DNA of 64,000 bases from Pseudomonas purpurea (GCF_039908635.1 NZ_CP150918.1:4914001-4978000); one strand, 5' to 3'. Shown: positions 10,474-19,017, counted from the first letter of the stretch. Made by a program: numbers and translations. The notes: a model not told the origin generated them from the letters alone.

Positions 10474-12174
10474 ATGAATGACATCGCCCTGTCCGGCCTG
10501 GCCAAGCAATTGGTGCTGGCCGAAGTGCTCACTGAAAAAAGCGCGCAACAGGCGTATCAGCACGCTCAACGCAGCCGGATTTCCCTCGCCAGCTACTTGG
10601 TACAGAACAAACTGGCGAAAAGTCGTCAGGTCGCGGAAATCGCTTCGGAACATTTCGGCGTTGCCTTCCTGGACCTGAACTGCCTCGACAAGGAAACCCA
10701 GCCCACTGGCCTGGTCAGCGAAAAACTGGTTCGCCAACACCATGCCCTGCCCCTCTGGCGGCGTGGCAACAAGTTGTTCGTCGGTATCTCCGACCCTAGC
10801 AACCACCAGGCCATCAACGACATCCAGTTCAGCACCGGGCTGACCACCGAAGCCATCCTGGTGGAGGACGACAAACTCACTGACGCCATTGAGCGATTCT
10901 TCGACAGCCACACCACCGGCCTTGAAGATATGGCCGACGTGGACCTGGATAGCCTGGACATCGAAACAATCGACGACAGGCGCCAGGATGCCATCGCCGG
11001 GCAGGACGCCGACGACGCGCCGGTGGTGCGCTTCGTCAACAAGATGCTGCTCGATGCGATCAAGGGCGGGGCCTCGGACCTGCATTTCGAGCCCTACGAA
11101 AAAACCTATCGGGTACGGGTGCGTACCGACGGTCTGCTGTGCGAAGTGGCCAAGCCGCCGATCCAGTTGGCCAACCGTATCGCTGCGCGACTCAAAGTCA
11201 TGGCCAGCCTGGATATCTCGGAGCGCCGCAAGCCTCAGGACGGGCGCATCAAAATGCGCCTGTCGAACAGCAAATCCATCGACTTTCGGGTCAACACCCT
11301 GCCAACACTGTGGGGCGAAAAAATCGTCATCCGGATTCTCGACCCGTCCAGCGCCCAAATAGGCATCGATGCCCTCGGCTACGAACCCGAGCAAAAAGAC
11401 CTGTACATGGCGGCGCTCAAGCAGCCCCAAGGGTTGATCCTGGTAACCGGGCCGACCGGCTCGGGCAAAACCGTCTCGCTGTACACCGGCCTGAACATCC
11501 TCAACACCGTCGACATCAACATCTCCACCGCCGAAGACCCGGTGGAAATCAACATGGAAGGCATCAACCAGGTCAACGTCAATCCCAAGCAAGGACTGGA
11601 CTTCGCCCAGGCGCTACGCTCCTTCCTGCGCCAGGACCCGGACGTGATCATGGTCGGTGAGATTCGTGACCTGGAAACCGCCGAAATCGCCATCAAAGCC
11701 GCGCAAACCGGGCACATGGTGCTTTCCACCCTGCACACCAACAGCGCCGCGGAAACCCTGACCCGGCTGCACAACATGGGCATTCCAGGGTTCAACATCG
11801 CTACTTCGGTCAACCTCATCATCGCCCAGCGCCTGGCGCGCAAACTGTGCAGCCACTGCAAGCAAGCCATCGACATTCCCGAAGAGACACTGCTCAAGGA
11901 AGGATTCCCTCGGGAACGCATCGGCTCGTTCACGATCTATGAGCCCGTCGGTTGCGAACTCTGCATTGGCGGCTACAAAGGACGCGTGGGAATCTATGAA
12001 GTGGTGAAAAACACCCCCGAGCTGCAACGGTTGATCATGGCCGAAGGCAATTCGCTGGAGATCGACACGCAAATGCGCAAGGACGGCTTCAACGACCTGC
12101 GCACTTCAGGTCTGCTCAAAGCCATGCAAGGCGTTACCAGCCTTGAAGAAATCAACCGGGTCACCAAGGATTGA
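10474..12174 (+). CDS. pilB: Type IV pilus extension ATPase PilB
   Basis: Cytoplasmic hexameric ATPase that powers pilus polymerisation, 566 residues, the usual length. An N-terminal MshEN-like domain (about residues 1-150) precedes the secretion-ATPase core. The Walker A loop GPTGSGKT is at about residues 326-333, Walker B is seen in DPDVIMVGEIRD, and the C-terminal zinc module shows paired cysteines CSHC (near residue 458) and CELC (near residue 494). The start ATG 10474 gives the standard N-terminus MNDIALSGLAKQLV. It is followed by pilC after 3 nt and transcribed divergently from pilA. Confidence 0.96.
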   Translation: MNDIALSGLAKQLVLAEVLTEKSAQQAYQHAQRSRISLASYLVQNKLAKSRQVAEIASEHFGVAFLDLNCLDKETQPTGLVSEKLVRQHHALPLWRRGNKLFVGISDPSNHQAINDIQFSTGLTTEAILVEDDKLTDAIERFFDSHTTGLEDMADVDLDSLDIETIDDRRQDAIAGQDADDAPVVRFVNKMLLDAIKGGASDLHFEPYEKTYRVRVRTDGLLCEVAKPPIQLANRIAARLKVMASLDISERRKPQDGRIKMRLSNSKSIDFRVNTLPTLWGEKIVIRILDPSSAQIGIDALGYEPEQKDLYMAALKQPQGLILVTGPTGSGKTVSLYTGLNILNTVDINISTAEDPVEINMEGINQVNVNPKQGLDFAQALRSFLRQDPDVIMVGEIRDLETAEIAIKAAQTGHMVLSTLHTNSAAETLTRLHNMGIPGFNIATSVNLIIAQRLARKLCSHCKQAIDIPEETLLKEGFPRERIGSFTIYEPVGCELCIGGYKGRVGIYEVVKNTPELQRLIMAEGNSLEIDTQMRKDGFNDLRTSGLLKAMQGVTSLEEINRVTKD

Positions 12175-12177
12175 GCC

Positions 12178-13395
12178 ATGGCGGTCAAAGCCGTAAAAGT
12201 CAGCGTTTACGCTTGGGAAGGCATCGATAAAAAAGGCACGAAAATGACCGGCGAACTGAGCGGTCATAACCCGGCGCTGATCAAGGCACAGTTGCGCAAG
12301 CAAGGGATCAACCCCGGTAAGGTGCGAAAGAAATCCGCCTCCCTGCTGCGGGCAGGTCAACGCATCAAAGCCCACGACATTGCCCTGTTCACCCGGCAAA
12401 TGGCGACCATGATGAAGGCCGGAGTGCCATTGCTGCAGTCGTTCGACATCATCGGCGAAGGTTTCGATAACCCGAACATGCGCAAACTGGTGGACGAGGT
12501 AAAACAGGAAGTCGCCGCCGGTAACAGCTTCGCCGCCGCGCTGCGCAAAAAACCTCAGTACTTCGATGAGCTCTACTGCAACCTCGTAGACGCAGGTGAG
12601 CAGGCCGGGGCCCTCGACACGTTGCTGGAGCGTGTCGCCACCTACAAGGAAAAAAGCGAAAGCCTCAAGGCCAAAATCAAGAAAGCCATGACCTATCCAC
12701 TGGCCGTGGTTTTCGTCGCCGTTGTTGTTACCGGCATCCTCCTGATCAAGGTCGTACCGCAATTCCAATCGGTGTTTGCCGGGTTCGGTGCCCAGTTGCC
12801 GGTCTTCACCCTGATGGTCATCGCCCTTTCCGAGTTCTTGCAGACGTGGTGGTGGCTGGTGCTGCTGGTGTTGATCGCCACAGGCTTCGGCGTGCGGCAA
12901 GCGTTCAGGCGCTCGCAACGCTTTCGCGACGCACTCGACACCTATCTGCTGAAAATGCCACTGGTGGGCGCGCTGATGTACAAGTCATCCGTGGCCCGTT
13001 ATGCACGCACCCTCTCGACCACGTTCGCTGCCGGCGTGCCGCTGGTCGAAGCCCTCGACTCGGTGGCGGGGGCCACGGGCAACGTCGTGTTCAAGAACGC
13101 GGTGAACCGGATCAGGCAGGATGTTTCCACGGGCATGCAGTTGAACTTCTCCATGCGTGCCACGGGCATGTTCCCCAGCATGGCGGTTCAAATGACCGCC
13201 ATCGGTGAAGAATCCGGTGCACTGGATGACATGCTCGACAAGGTTGCGAGCTTCTATGAAGCGGAAGTCGATAACATGGTCGACAACCTCACCAGCCTGA
13301 TGGAACCCTTCATCATGGTGGTGCTAGGCGTTATCGTCGGCGGTCTGGTGGTTGCCATGTACCTGCCTATTTTCCAACTCGGCACAGCGATCTGA
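12178..13395 (+). CDS. pilC: Type IV pilus inner-membrane platform protein PilC
   Basis: Inner-membrane platform (GspF/PilC family) that couples PilB to pilin extraction, 405 residues. Two cytoplasmic GspF domains (about residues 70-190 and 275-395) are separated by membrane segments near residues 172-192 and 210-237, with a third near the C-terminus (about 377-400). The repeated stretch LFTRQMATMMKAGVPLLQ at about residue 63 and its counterpart YARTLSTTFAAGVPLVEAL at about 276 show the internal duplication. It is tightly linked to pilB and pilD (gaps of 3 and 2 nt). Confidence 0.96.
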   Translation: MAVKAVKVSVYAWEGIDKKGTKMTGELSGHNPALIKAQLRKQGINPGKVRKKSASLLRAGQRIKAHDIALFTRQMATMMKAGVPLLQSFDIIGEGFDNPNMRKLVDEVKQEVAAGNSFAAALRKKPQYFDELYCNLVDAGEQAGALDTLLERVATYKEKSESLKAKIKKAMTYPLAVVFVAVVVTGILLIKVVPQFQSVFAGFGAQLPVFTLMVIALSEFLQTWWWLVLLVLIATGFGVRQAFRRSQRFRDALDTYLLKMPLVGALMYKSSVARYARTLSTTFAAGVPLVEALDSVAGATGNVVFKNAVNRIRQDVSTGMQLNFSMRATGMFPSMAVQMTAIGEESGALDDMLDKVASFYEAEVDNMVDNLTSLMEPFIMVVLGVIVGGLVVAMYLPIFQLGTAI

Positions 13396-13397
13396 AC

Positions 13398-14270
13398 ATG
13401 CCTTTGAGTGAGTTTCTGGCCAGCGTTCCACTGGCGTTTGTGTTGACGGCGCTGGGGCTGGGGCTGCTGATCGGCAGCTTCCTCAACGTGGTGGTCTGGC
13501 GCCTGCCGAAAATGCTTGAACGCGAATGGCGGTTGCAGGCCCACGAAGTACTCGGTTTGCCGAGCGAATCGCCAGGGCCGGTCTACAACCTGATGCTGCC
13601 GCACTCCGAGTGCCCCCACTGCGGTCACCGCATACGCGCCTGGGAAAATATTCCACTGCTCAGCTATGTGGCACTGCGGGGGCGCTGTTCCAACTGCAAG
13701 ACCCCCATCAGTTGCCGCTACCCGCTGACCGAACTGGCCTGTGGCGTGCTCTCGGCGTTTATCGCCTGGCACTTCGGATTCGGCTGGCAGGCAGGCTGGG
13801 TGCTGCTCCTGAGCTGGGGCTTGCTGGCGATGAGCCTGATCGATGCCGAGCATCAATTGCTCCCCGATGTGCTGGTCATGCCGCTGCTGTGGCTGGGGTT
13901 GATCGTCAACAGCTTCAGCCTGTTCGTCCCCTTGGCTGATGCCATGTGGGGCGCCGTCGCTGGCTACCTGGCGCTGTGGTCGGTGTTTTGGCTTTTCAAG
14001 CTACTCACCGGCAAGGACGGCATCGGCCACGGTGATTTCAAGCTGCTGGCAATGCTCGGCGCCTGGGGCGGCTGGCAGATCCTGCCACTGACCATTCTGC
14101 TGTCTTCACTGGTGGGCGCCGTGCTGGGGCTGGTTTTACTGCGTCTGCGCGATGCAAAAACCTCGACGCCCATCCCCTTTGGTCCTTATCTGGCCATTGC
14201 CGGCTGGATTGCCTTGCTCTGGGGTGGTCAAATAACCGACCTCTATTGGCAGTCTGTCGGTTTTAAATGA
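13398..14270 (+). CDS. pilD: Prepilin peptidase / N-methyltransferase PilD
   Basis: Inner-membrane aspartic protease that removes the leader of PilA, minor pilins and type II pseudopilins and methylates the new N-terminus; 290 residues. The cytoplasmic zinc loop has CPHC (starting about residue 72) and CSNC (about residue 97). The catalytic aspartates fall exactly at Asp149 (in [11 protein letters not shown]) and Asp213 (in GHGDFKLL), the same numbers as in the P. aeruginosa enzyme. Multiple membrane helices follow. Its last four bases overlap the coaE start (ATGA). Confidence 0.96.
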   Translation: MPLSEFLASVPLAFVLTALGLGLLIGSFLNVVVWRLPKMLEREWRLQAHEVLGLPSESPGPVYNLMLPHSECPHCGHRIRAWENIPLLSYVALRGRCSNCKTPISCRYPLTELACGVLSAFIAWHFGFGWQAGWVLLLSWGLLAMSLIDAEHQLLPDVLVMPLLWLGLIVNSFSLFVPLADAMWGAVAGYLALWSVFWLFKLLTGKDGIGHGDFKLLAMLGAWGGWQILPLTILLSSLVGAVLGLVLLRLRDAKTSTPIPFGPYLAIAGWIALLWGGQITDLYWQSVGFK

Positions 14271-14890
14271 ATAGCCCTGTGGAAAAACCCTGGATCCTCG
14301 GCCTGACTGGCGGCATCGGCAGCGGTAAAAGCGCGGCCGCCCAGCACTTCATCGACCTGGGCGTACACTTGGTGGACGCCGATCACGCGGCGCGCTGGGT
14401 GGTGGAACCGGGTCGCCCGGCGCTGGCGCAGATCACCGAACATTTTGGCGATGGCGTGCTGCAAGCCAACGGCGAACTGGACCGGGCAGCCTTGCGCAAA
14501 CTGATCTTCGAGGTGCCCGATGAGCGGCGCTGGCTGGAAGCCTTGCTGCACCCGCTGATTGCGCAGGAGATCGCCAGCCATCTGGCTCGCGCCGAATCGC
14601 CGTACGCGATTCTGGTTTCACCGTTGCTGATCGAATCCGGACAGTACGCAATGACCCAGCGGGTGCTGGTGATCGATGCCCCGGAACACCTGCAGATCGA
14701 ACGCACCCTGGCACGTGACCAGACCAGCGCCGAGCAGGTGCACGCCATTCTCAAAGCGCAGGCCACACGTCAGGACCGGTTGCTGCATGCCAACGATGTG
14801 GTGGTCAACGACCGCGACCTCGCGTGGCTGCACAACGAAGTCGAACGCCTGCACCACTTTTACCTTACTTTGCGTGGAGGCCAATCATGA
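14267..14890 (+). CDS. coaE: Dephospho-CoA kinase
   Basis: Phosphorylates dephospho-CoA in the last step of coenzyme A synthesis; cytoplasmic, 207 residues. The P-loop [11 protein letters not shown] is at about residues 10-20, and the [13 protein letters not shown] stretch carries the conserved substrate-binding Asp. The ATG overlaps the pilD stop by 4 nt, and its own stop overlaps the start of yacG in the same way, so the pilBCD-coaE-yacG chain is probably one translationally coupled operon. Confidence 0.95.
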   Translation: MNSPVEKPWILGLTGGIGSGKSAAAQHFIDLGVHLVDADHAARWVVEPGRPALAQITEHFGDGVLQANGELDRAALRKLIFEVPDERRWLEALLHPLIAQEIASHLARAESPYAILVSPLLIESGQYAMTQRVLVIDAPEHLQIERTLARDQTSAEQVHAILKAQATRQDRLLHANDVVVNDRDLAWLHNEVERLHHFYLTLRGGQS

Positions 14891-15087
14891 GCCAACCCCC
14901 TACCGTCGAATGCCCAACCTGCGGCGCCCCCGTTGAATGGAACGCGACCAGTACTTTCCGACCGTTCTGCTCGGACCGTTGCAAACTGATCGACCTGGGC
15001 GCCTGGGCGTCGGAAGAGCACAAGATCCCGGTCAGCCCGGACGCTGAAGACGAGTTGTTCAGCGAAGACTTCGACCCACGCCACTGA
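14887..15087 (+). CDS. yacG: DNA gyrase inhibitor YacG
   Basis: A 66-residue zinc protein whose E. coli homologue binds GyrB and inhibits gyrase. The four zinc ligands fall at Cys9, Cys12, Cys28 and Cys32 (CPTC...CSDRC). The C-terminal tail is acidic ([13 protein letters not shown]). The start ATG 14887 overlaps the coaE stop (ATGA); GGAGG lies just upstream. It faces the next gene tail to tail, with only 9 nt between them. Confidence 0.93.
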   Translation: MSQPPTVECPTCGAPVEWNATSTFRPFCSDRCKLIDLGAWASEEHKIPVSPDAEDELFSEDFDPRH

Positions 15088-15096
15088 TGCCGACCG

Positions 15097-15312
15097 TCAG
15101 GGTCGCATAAAGCCGTAATCCTGCCCGTCGTCGAGGTTCTCGGCGAGAAACTGCAACTCGTCGGCCAGGTCCTCGACACTGCGTACGTCCTTGCTCTGCT
15201 GCACCACTGCACTGAGCAAGGCACGCAACGTCAAACCGGGTTCAAACCCCGCCTCATGCGCCGACTCCAGGCTGTTGCGCAACTCCTGCCGGGCCCACTC
15301 GTAAACACTCAT
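15097..15312 (-). CDS. Small conserved hypothetical protein
   Basis: A 71-residue acidic, leucine-rich protein (MSVYEWARQELRNSLESA...). It has no signal peptide, membrane segment or cysteine motif and looks helical throughout. Frame and codon use are normal for this genome, and a gene of this size stands next to yacG in other pseudomonads as I recall. No function can be assigned. GGAGT lies about 6 nt upstream of the start. Confidence 0.72.
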   Translation of the reverse strand: MSVYEWARQELRNSLESAHEAGFEPGLTLRALLSAVVQQSKDVRSVEDLADELQFLAENLDDGQDYGFMRP

Positions 15313-15401
15313 GCCGATACTCCTGAAGGTTTTTCAGAGCATGAGATCGCCAGCCCTTCGGCGATTTGATGTGGATCAAGGCTTGCGATTACCTGTGCGG
15401 C

Positions 15402-16091
15402 TCAAGAGCGCGGCTCATTATCATTCCAGGGGGCGGAGAGGTAGCGCGTGCGGTTGAAGGTTTCCAGCCATTCGGGACAAAACACCACCAACGCACTGAT
15501 CACCATGCCGTTGATAAAGGCCTCGGGGAACATCACCAGCCACAGATAGCCGATAAAGTCCTCCAGCCATTCCGGCATCGCGAAGCGCCCGTCAAACCAT
15601 AACAACCCCAGCCCCACCAACAGGCACAGCAATGCCGAGAGCGCGGCGGCAAAAAAACCGGAACAGAAGATATACACAAAGGGATTACGCGGCTGCGCCC
15701 GCTCTACAAGGATTGCACAGCATTCGGTGACCAGCACCGGCAGCAGAATCAGCAAGGCACCGTTGACGCCCATCGCCGCCAGATCCTGTCGGCCAAGCAG
15801 CACCAGACCGACTTGCGCCACCAGCCCGCCGACAATCGCCAGCGGCCAGTCCAGCAACAGGGTCACCGCCGTCATGCCAATGAAGTGATACGACACGCCG
15901 GTATCGAAGTCCCGCCGCACCAGCCACAACATGAACAACGCGAACACCGTACCGAACAGCAAATGCTGGCGGCGGCTGTCACTGAACAGTTCGACCCACG
16001 GTGCCTGTAAAACCGCCCAGACCAGCACCGGCACATAGATCAGCCAGCCGACCGTGAGGGTCTCGGATGAGAGCAGATCGGCACCGATCAT
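15402..16091 (-). CDS. Energy-coupling-factor (CbiM-type) ABC transporter permease, orphan
   Basis: Integral membrane protein of 229 residues with about six hydrophobic segments; it resembles the ECF substrate-binding (CbiM/NikM-like) permeases for Co/Ni. The run TGVSYHFIGMTAVTLLLDWP is a family hallmark, with its histidine in a helix. The usual N-terminal Met-His metal-binding motif of CbiM is absent from the chosen start ATG 16091 (MIGADLLSSE). No ECF ATPase or T-component gene is nearby, so it either works with distant partners or alone. A 24-codon reading frame with a good ribosome binding site overlaps its start (ATGA). Confidence 0.72.
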   Translation of the reverse strand: MIGADLLSSETLTVGWLIYVPVLVWAVLQAPWVELFSDSRRQHLLFGTVFALFMLWLVRRDFDTGVSYHFIGMTAVTLLLDWPLAIVGGLVAQVGLVLLGRQDLAAMGVNGALLILLPVLVTECCAILVERAQPRNPFVYIFCSGFFAAALSALLCLLVGLGLLWFDGRFAMPEWLEDFIGYLWLVMFPEAFINGMVISALVVFCPEWLETFNRTRYLSAPWNDNEPRS

Positions 16092-16162
16092 GGCTGAAGG
16101 CTCTCGATTGCCTGGGCCCGCAACGGCAGCACACTCAACCACAGCACTAACCCATACTTCAC
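16088..16162 (-). CDS. Candidate 24-residue leader / signal-peptide-like sORF
   Basis: Begins with GTG preceded by AAGGAG at a 6-7 nt spacing and encodes MKYGLVLWLSVLPLRAQAIE plus SLQP before a TGA that overlaps the ATG of the ECF permease. The product looks like a signal peptide with an AQA cleavage site. Some CbiM proteins do start with a signal peptide followed by MHIMEG, so this could be a coupling leader, or the detached signal peptide of an ancestor. Whether it is translated is not known. Confidence 0.4.
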   Translation of the reverse strand: MKYGLVLWLSVLPLRAQAIESLQP

Positions 16163-16358
16163 GACACACTCCTTGTTATCCGGCACGAACACACAGGCAT
16201 CAGTCTACACCGCAGCGCTGCAGGCTCCAGGCTCCAGCCGACAACCGAGACTCAAGGCGAGTGCCTTGGCGTATTGATTTCGCGCCGTGGGTCGTTCATC
16301 GGATGTACACCTTCACTCTGTATATTCCAAACCACATTTGAACGCTAAGCTTGGGCCT

Positions 16359-16985
16359 ATGGATGACTCAGATTACCTGCGCCTGCTGACCATCGCGGCC
16401 GAGCAAGCCAACGCGTTCCTGTCCAATGCCCGCAAATGGGAGCGTGAGCGTTGGGTCTGCCAACGCCTGCTGCAAGGCTTGAATATTCCGTATCGCGCCG
16501 ACGAGTTCAGCCCTGCCGGCGAGCCGCCTGACGTGCTGTTTCGCGAGGCGAATTTCGAGGTGTTCTTCGTGCTTGACGAAGGGCGGCGCCTCAACGACGA
16601 ATGGCGCGACGAACTGCAACGCCGCCGCAGCGCGTTTTCCCTGAGCCAACTGGTGCGCCGCGAAGCCAAGCCACGGCGCATCCCCGCCAATGAATTTCTG
16701 TTGAGACTGGCGCCGACCTTGCGCAAAAAAGCCCACAACTACAAAGAACGCGGCATGGACCTGGGCGAGTTGGACATCATCGCCTTCGCCAGCCTCAAGC
16801 GCGAAGTCCTGGACCTCAACAGCCACTTCCCGCCGCCCACCGAGTACCTGCGCCAGGGCTGGCGCTCGTTGTCGCTGGTCGGGCCGACGTTCGCCCGCGT
16901 GTTGTTCGCCCATCCCGACGCACCGGACTTTCTGCGCAGCAACCTGGGCCGCAGCATCGTCTTCGACGTCGGGATCAGCCTGTGA
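16359..16985 (+). CDS. DUF1780 family protein
   Basis: A 208-residue cytoplasmic protein conserved in pseudomonads. The fold is thought to resemble PD-(D/E)XK-like enzymes, but I cannot point to a proven active site here. It is rich in charged residues (RRIPANEFLLRLAPTLRKKA). ATG 16359 (MDDSDYLRLL) was chosen over the longer frame at 16287, whose first 24 codons lack a typical composition. The stop TGA (16983-16985) overlaps the GTG of the MOSC relic, a sign of an ancestral operon. Confidence 0.75.
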   Translation: MDDSDYLRLLTIAAEQANAFLSNARKWERERWVCQRLLQGLNIPYRADEFSPAGEPPDVLFREANFEVFFVLDEGRRLNDEWRDELQRRRSAFSLSQLVRREAKPRRIPANEFLLRLAPTLRKKAHNYKERGMDLGELDIIAFASLKREVLDLNSHFPPPTEYLRQGWRSLSLVGPTFARVLFAHPDAPDFLRSNLGRSIVFDVGISL

Positions 16986-17140
16986 GCCCGTTGCAGGAAC
17001 TGATTACCGAAGTGCCGTAGCGAGGCCAGGGACGCGGGCATGGCGCAATCGCCGCGCGAGTGATACAAAGCGCAATCATTCGCCTGGACGACAGCGTCAG
17101 CATCGAACCCCTCACCACCCAGCAGCTATGCTGCCTTTAA
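16982..17140 (+). pseudogene. Remnant of a MOSC-domain protein gene (internal deletion)
   Basis: GTG overlaps the DUF1780 stop and opens a frame reading VSPLQELITEVP, then TAG at 17018. The same frame continues past the stop as GQGRGHGAIAARV, then VIQSAIIRLDDSVSIEPL and ends in TAA at 17140. The first part matches the start, and the second the very end, of the MOSC-domain protein that I remember at this place (between DUF1780 and DUF3094) in other pseudomonads. About 100 codons in the middle are missing. MOSC proteins bind sulfur or molybdenum cofactor-like groups; the function must be lost here. The match is by eye. Confidence 0.6.
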
Positions 17141-17203
17141 TGCCGGATGAATCCGCGTTGTAACGTCTGCACATTTTGCTACGTCTACCTGACGAGGCCT
17201 TCC

Positions 17204-17377
17204 ATGACCAGTCGCTTGAACCCCGATGACCAACAGCATGTCGAAGAGTACCTGCAACTGTCCCAGCACCGAGTCGAGCGCCGGCCTTTCCGGCCGTGGA
17301 TGCTCCTCGTGGTGGTACTGGCAGTGACCATCGGCCTGGGCCTGCTGAGCCGACTTGTGAGTTACCTGACGCTATGA
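17204..17377 (+). CDS. DUF3094 family small membrane protein
   Basis: A 57-residue protein. The first 35 residues are polar and charged (MTSRLNPDDQQHVEEYL). One C-terminal transmembrane helix (WMLLVVVLAVTIGLGLL) leads to the end, so it is probably tail-anchored in the inner membrane. ATG 17204 was preferred over an upstream in-frame codon at 17147 because the extension is Cys-rich and atypical. It precedes ndh by 60 nt and may share its transcript; an accessory role for Ndh is only guesswork. Confidence 0.75.
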   Translation: MTSRLNPDDQQHVEEYLQLSQHRVERRPFRPWMLLVVVLAVTIGLGLLSRLVSYLTL

Positions 17378-17437
17378 GCAGCATCGCGCTCGCTCGGGTA
17401 ATTGCACCGATTTCTTTTAGCCTTGCGAGATATCCCC

Positions 17438-18736
17438 ATGACTCATCGTATTGTCATCGTTGGCGGCGGCGCCGGCGGTCTGGAGTTGGCTACCCGTCTG
17501 GGTAAGACTCTGGGCAAGCGCGGCACGGCCAGCGTAATGCTGGTCGACGCGAACCTGACCCACATCTGGAAACCGCTGTTGCATGAAGTGGCGGCAGGTT
17601 CCTTGAACTCCTCCGAAGACGAGCTCAACTATGTTGCCCAGGCAAAATGGAACCACTTCGAGTTCCAGCTGGGGCGCATGAGCGGGCTCGATCGCGCACA
17701 GAAGAAAATCCAGCTGGCCGCCACCTACGACGAACAAGGCCTGGAACTGGTGCCGGCACGGGAAGTGGCTTACGACTCGCTGGTGATTTCGGTGGGTAGC
17801 ACCACCAACGATTTCGGCACGCTGGGCGCGGCGCAGCACTGCCTGTTCCTGGACACCCGCAAACAGGCCGAGCGCTTCCACCAGCAATTGCTCAACCACT
17901 ACCTGCGTGCCCACGCCGGGCAGACCGACAAGGTCGAGCAAATCAGCGTGGCCATCGTCGGCGCGGGCGCCACAGGCGTCGAACTGGCCGCCGAACTGCA
18001 CAACGCCGCTCATGAGCTGGCGGCTTACGGCCTGGACCGGATCAAACCGGAAAACATGCACATCACGCTGATCGAGGCTGGCCCACGGGTGTTACCTGCC
18101 CTGCCGGAGCGAATCAGCGGTCCTGTGCATAAAACCCTGGAAAAACTCGGGGTCAATGTGATGACCAATGCCGCCGTCAGCGAAGTGACAGCTGATAGCC
18201 TGATCACCGCGGATGGCAAAACGATCCACGCCAGTCTGAAAGTCTGGGCGGCCGGCATTCGTGCGCCGGGCTTCCTCAAGGACATCGATGGCCTGGAAAC
18301 CAACCGGATCAACCAGCTGCAAGTATTGCCGACCCTGCAAACCACCCGCGATGAAAACATCTTCGCCTTCGGTGACTGCGCCGCGTGCCCGCAACCAGGC
18401 ACCGACCGCAACGTACCGCCCCGTGCGCAAGCCGCGCACCAACAGGCATCGTTGCTGGCCAAATCGCTGAAACTGCGCGTCGAAGGCAAGGTATTGCCGA
18501 CGTACAAGTACACTGACTACGGTTCGCTGATCTCGCTGTCGCGTTTTTCGGCTGTGGGTAACTTGATGGGCAACCTGACCGGCAGCGTGATGCTCGAAGG
18601 CTGGCTGGCGCGGATGTTTTACGTGTCGTTGTACCGCATGCATCAGGTGGCGCTGTACGGGCCGTTCCGCACGGCGATGTTGATGCTGGGCAGCAAGATT
18701 GGGCGCGGGACAGAGCCACGCCTGAAACTGCACTGA
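17438..18736 (+). CDS. ndh: NADH:quinone oxidoreductase type II
   Basis: Single-subunit, non-proton-pumping NADH dehydrogenase that feeds electrons from NADH to the quinone pool; peripheral on the inner membrane; 432 residues. The N-terminal FAD-binding motif IVGGGAGG is at about residues 6-13 and the second dinucleotide (NADH) motif VGAGATGVELA at about 173. The FAFGDCAACPQP stretch is the conserved FAD-contacting ATG motif. The C-terminal hydrophobic part probably anchors the enzyme to the membrane. The start ATG 17438 gives MTHRIVIVGG. A REPIN follows. Confidence 0.93.
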   Translation: MTHRIVIVGGGAGGLELATRLGKTLGKRGTASVMLVDANLTHIWKPLLHEVAAGSLNSSEDELNYVAQAKWNHFEFQLGRMSGLDRAQKKIQLAATYDEQGLELVPAREVAYDSLVISVGSTTNDFGTLGAAQHCLFLDTRKQAERFHQQLLNHYLRAHAGQTDKVEQISVAIVGAGATGVELAAELHNAAHELAAYGLDRIKPENMHITLIEAGPRVLPALPERISGPVHKTLEKLGVNVMTNAAVSEVTADSLITADGKTIHASLKVWAAGIRAPGFLKDIDGLETNRINQLQVLPTLQTTRDENIFAFGDCAACPQPGTDRNVPPRAQAAHQQASLLAKSLKLRVEGKVLPTYKYTDYGSLISLSRFSAVGNLMGNLTGSVMLEGWLARMFYVSLYRMHQVALYGPFRTAMLMLGSKIGRGTEPRLKLH

Positions 18737-18743
18737 TATAAAA

Positions 18744-18838
18744 CCTGTGGGAGCGAGCTTGCTCGCGATAGCTGTCTGTCAGATGACAATGATGTCGACT
18801 GTAACGACGCCTTCGCGAGCAAGCTCGCTCCCACAGTT
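18744..18838. repeat. REPIN, class A, downstream of ndh
   Basis: GTGGGAGCGAGCTTGCTCGC on the left and its inverted copy GCGAGCAAGCTCGCTCCCAC on the right, about 95 nt end to end. The central arm differs from the other class-A copies. Confidence 0.9.
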
Positions 18839-18869
18839 GTTTTTGCGGTGCGCATGAGATTTTTTGGGC

Positions 18870-18906
18870 AAAAAAAATCCCCGTATCTTTCGATACGAGG
18901 ATTTTT
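18870..18906 (-). terminator. Intrinsic terminator at the end of the tRNA operon
   Basis: On the reverse strand a 14-bp stem (AAAATCCTCGTATC / GATACGGGGATTTT, one G-T pair) with loop GAAA is followed by a run of Ts. It starts 5 nt after the 3' CCA of the last tRNA-Pro. Confidence 0.88.
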
Positions 18907-18910
18907 AATA

Positions 18911-18987
18911 TGGTCGGGGTAAGGGGATTCGAACTCCTGACATCCTGCTCCCAAAGCAGGCGCGCTACCGGACTGCGCTATACCCCG
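18911..18987 (-). tRNA. tRNA-Pro (anticodon UGG), copy 1
   Basis: A 77-nt cloverleaf with 5' CGGGGTA, anticodon loop TTTGGGA (anticodon TGG), T-loop GTTCGAATC and encoded 3' CCA. It is identical to copy 2 at 19164-19240. It lies only 1-2 nt after the T-tract of an intrinsic terminator (18989-19017), so it should be transcribed only by read-through or from a separate weak promoter. Confidence 0.97.
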
Positions 18988-18988
18988 G

Positions 18989-19017
18989 TAAAAAAAAGGC
19001 ACCTTTTAAAGGCGCCT
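18989..19017 (-). terminator. Intrinsic terminator between tRNA-Lys and tRNA-Pro copy 1
   Basis: On the reverse strand AAGGCGCCTTT and AAAGGTGCCTT form a near-perfect hairpin (one G-T pair, very tight loop) followed by seven Ts. It lies inside the tRNA cluster, directly before the last tRNA gene. Confidence 0.75.
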
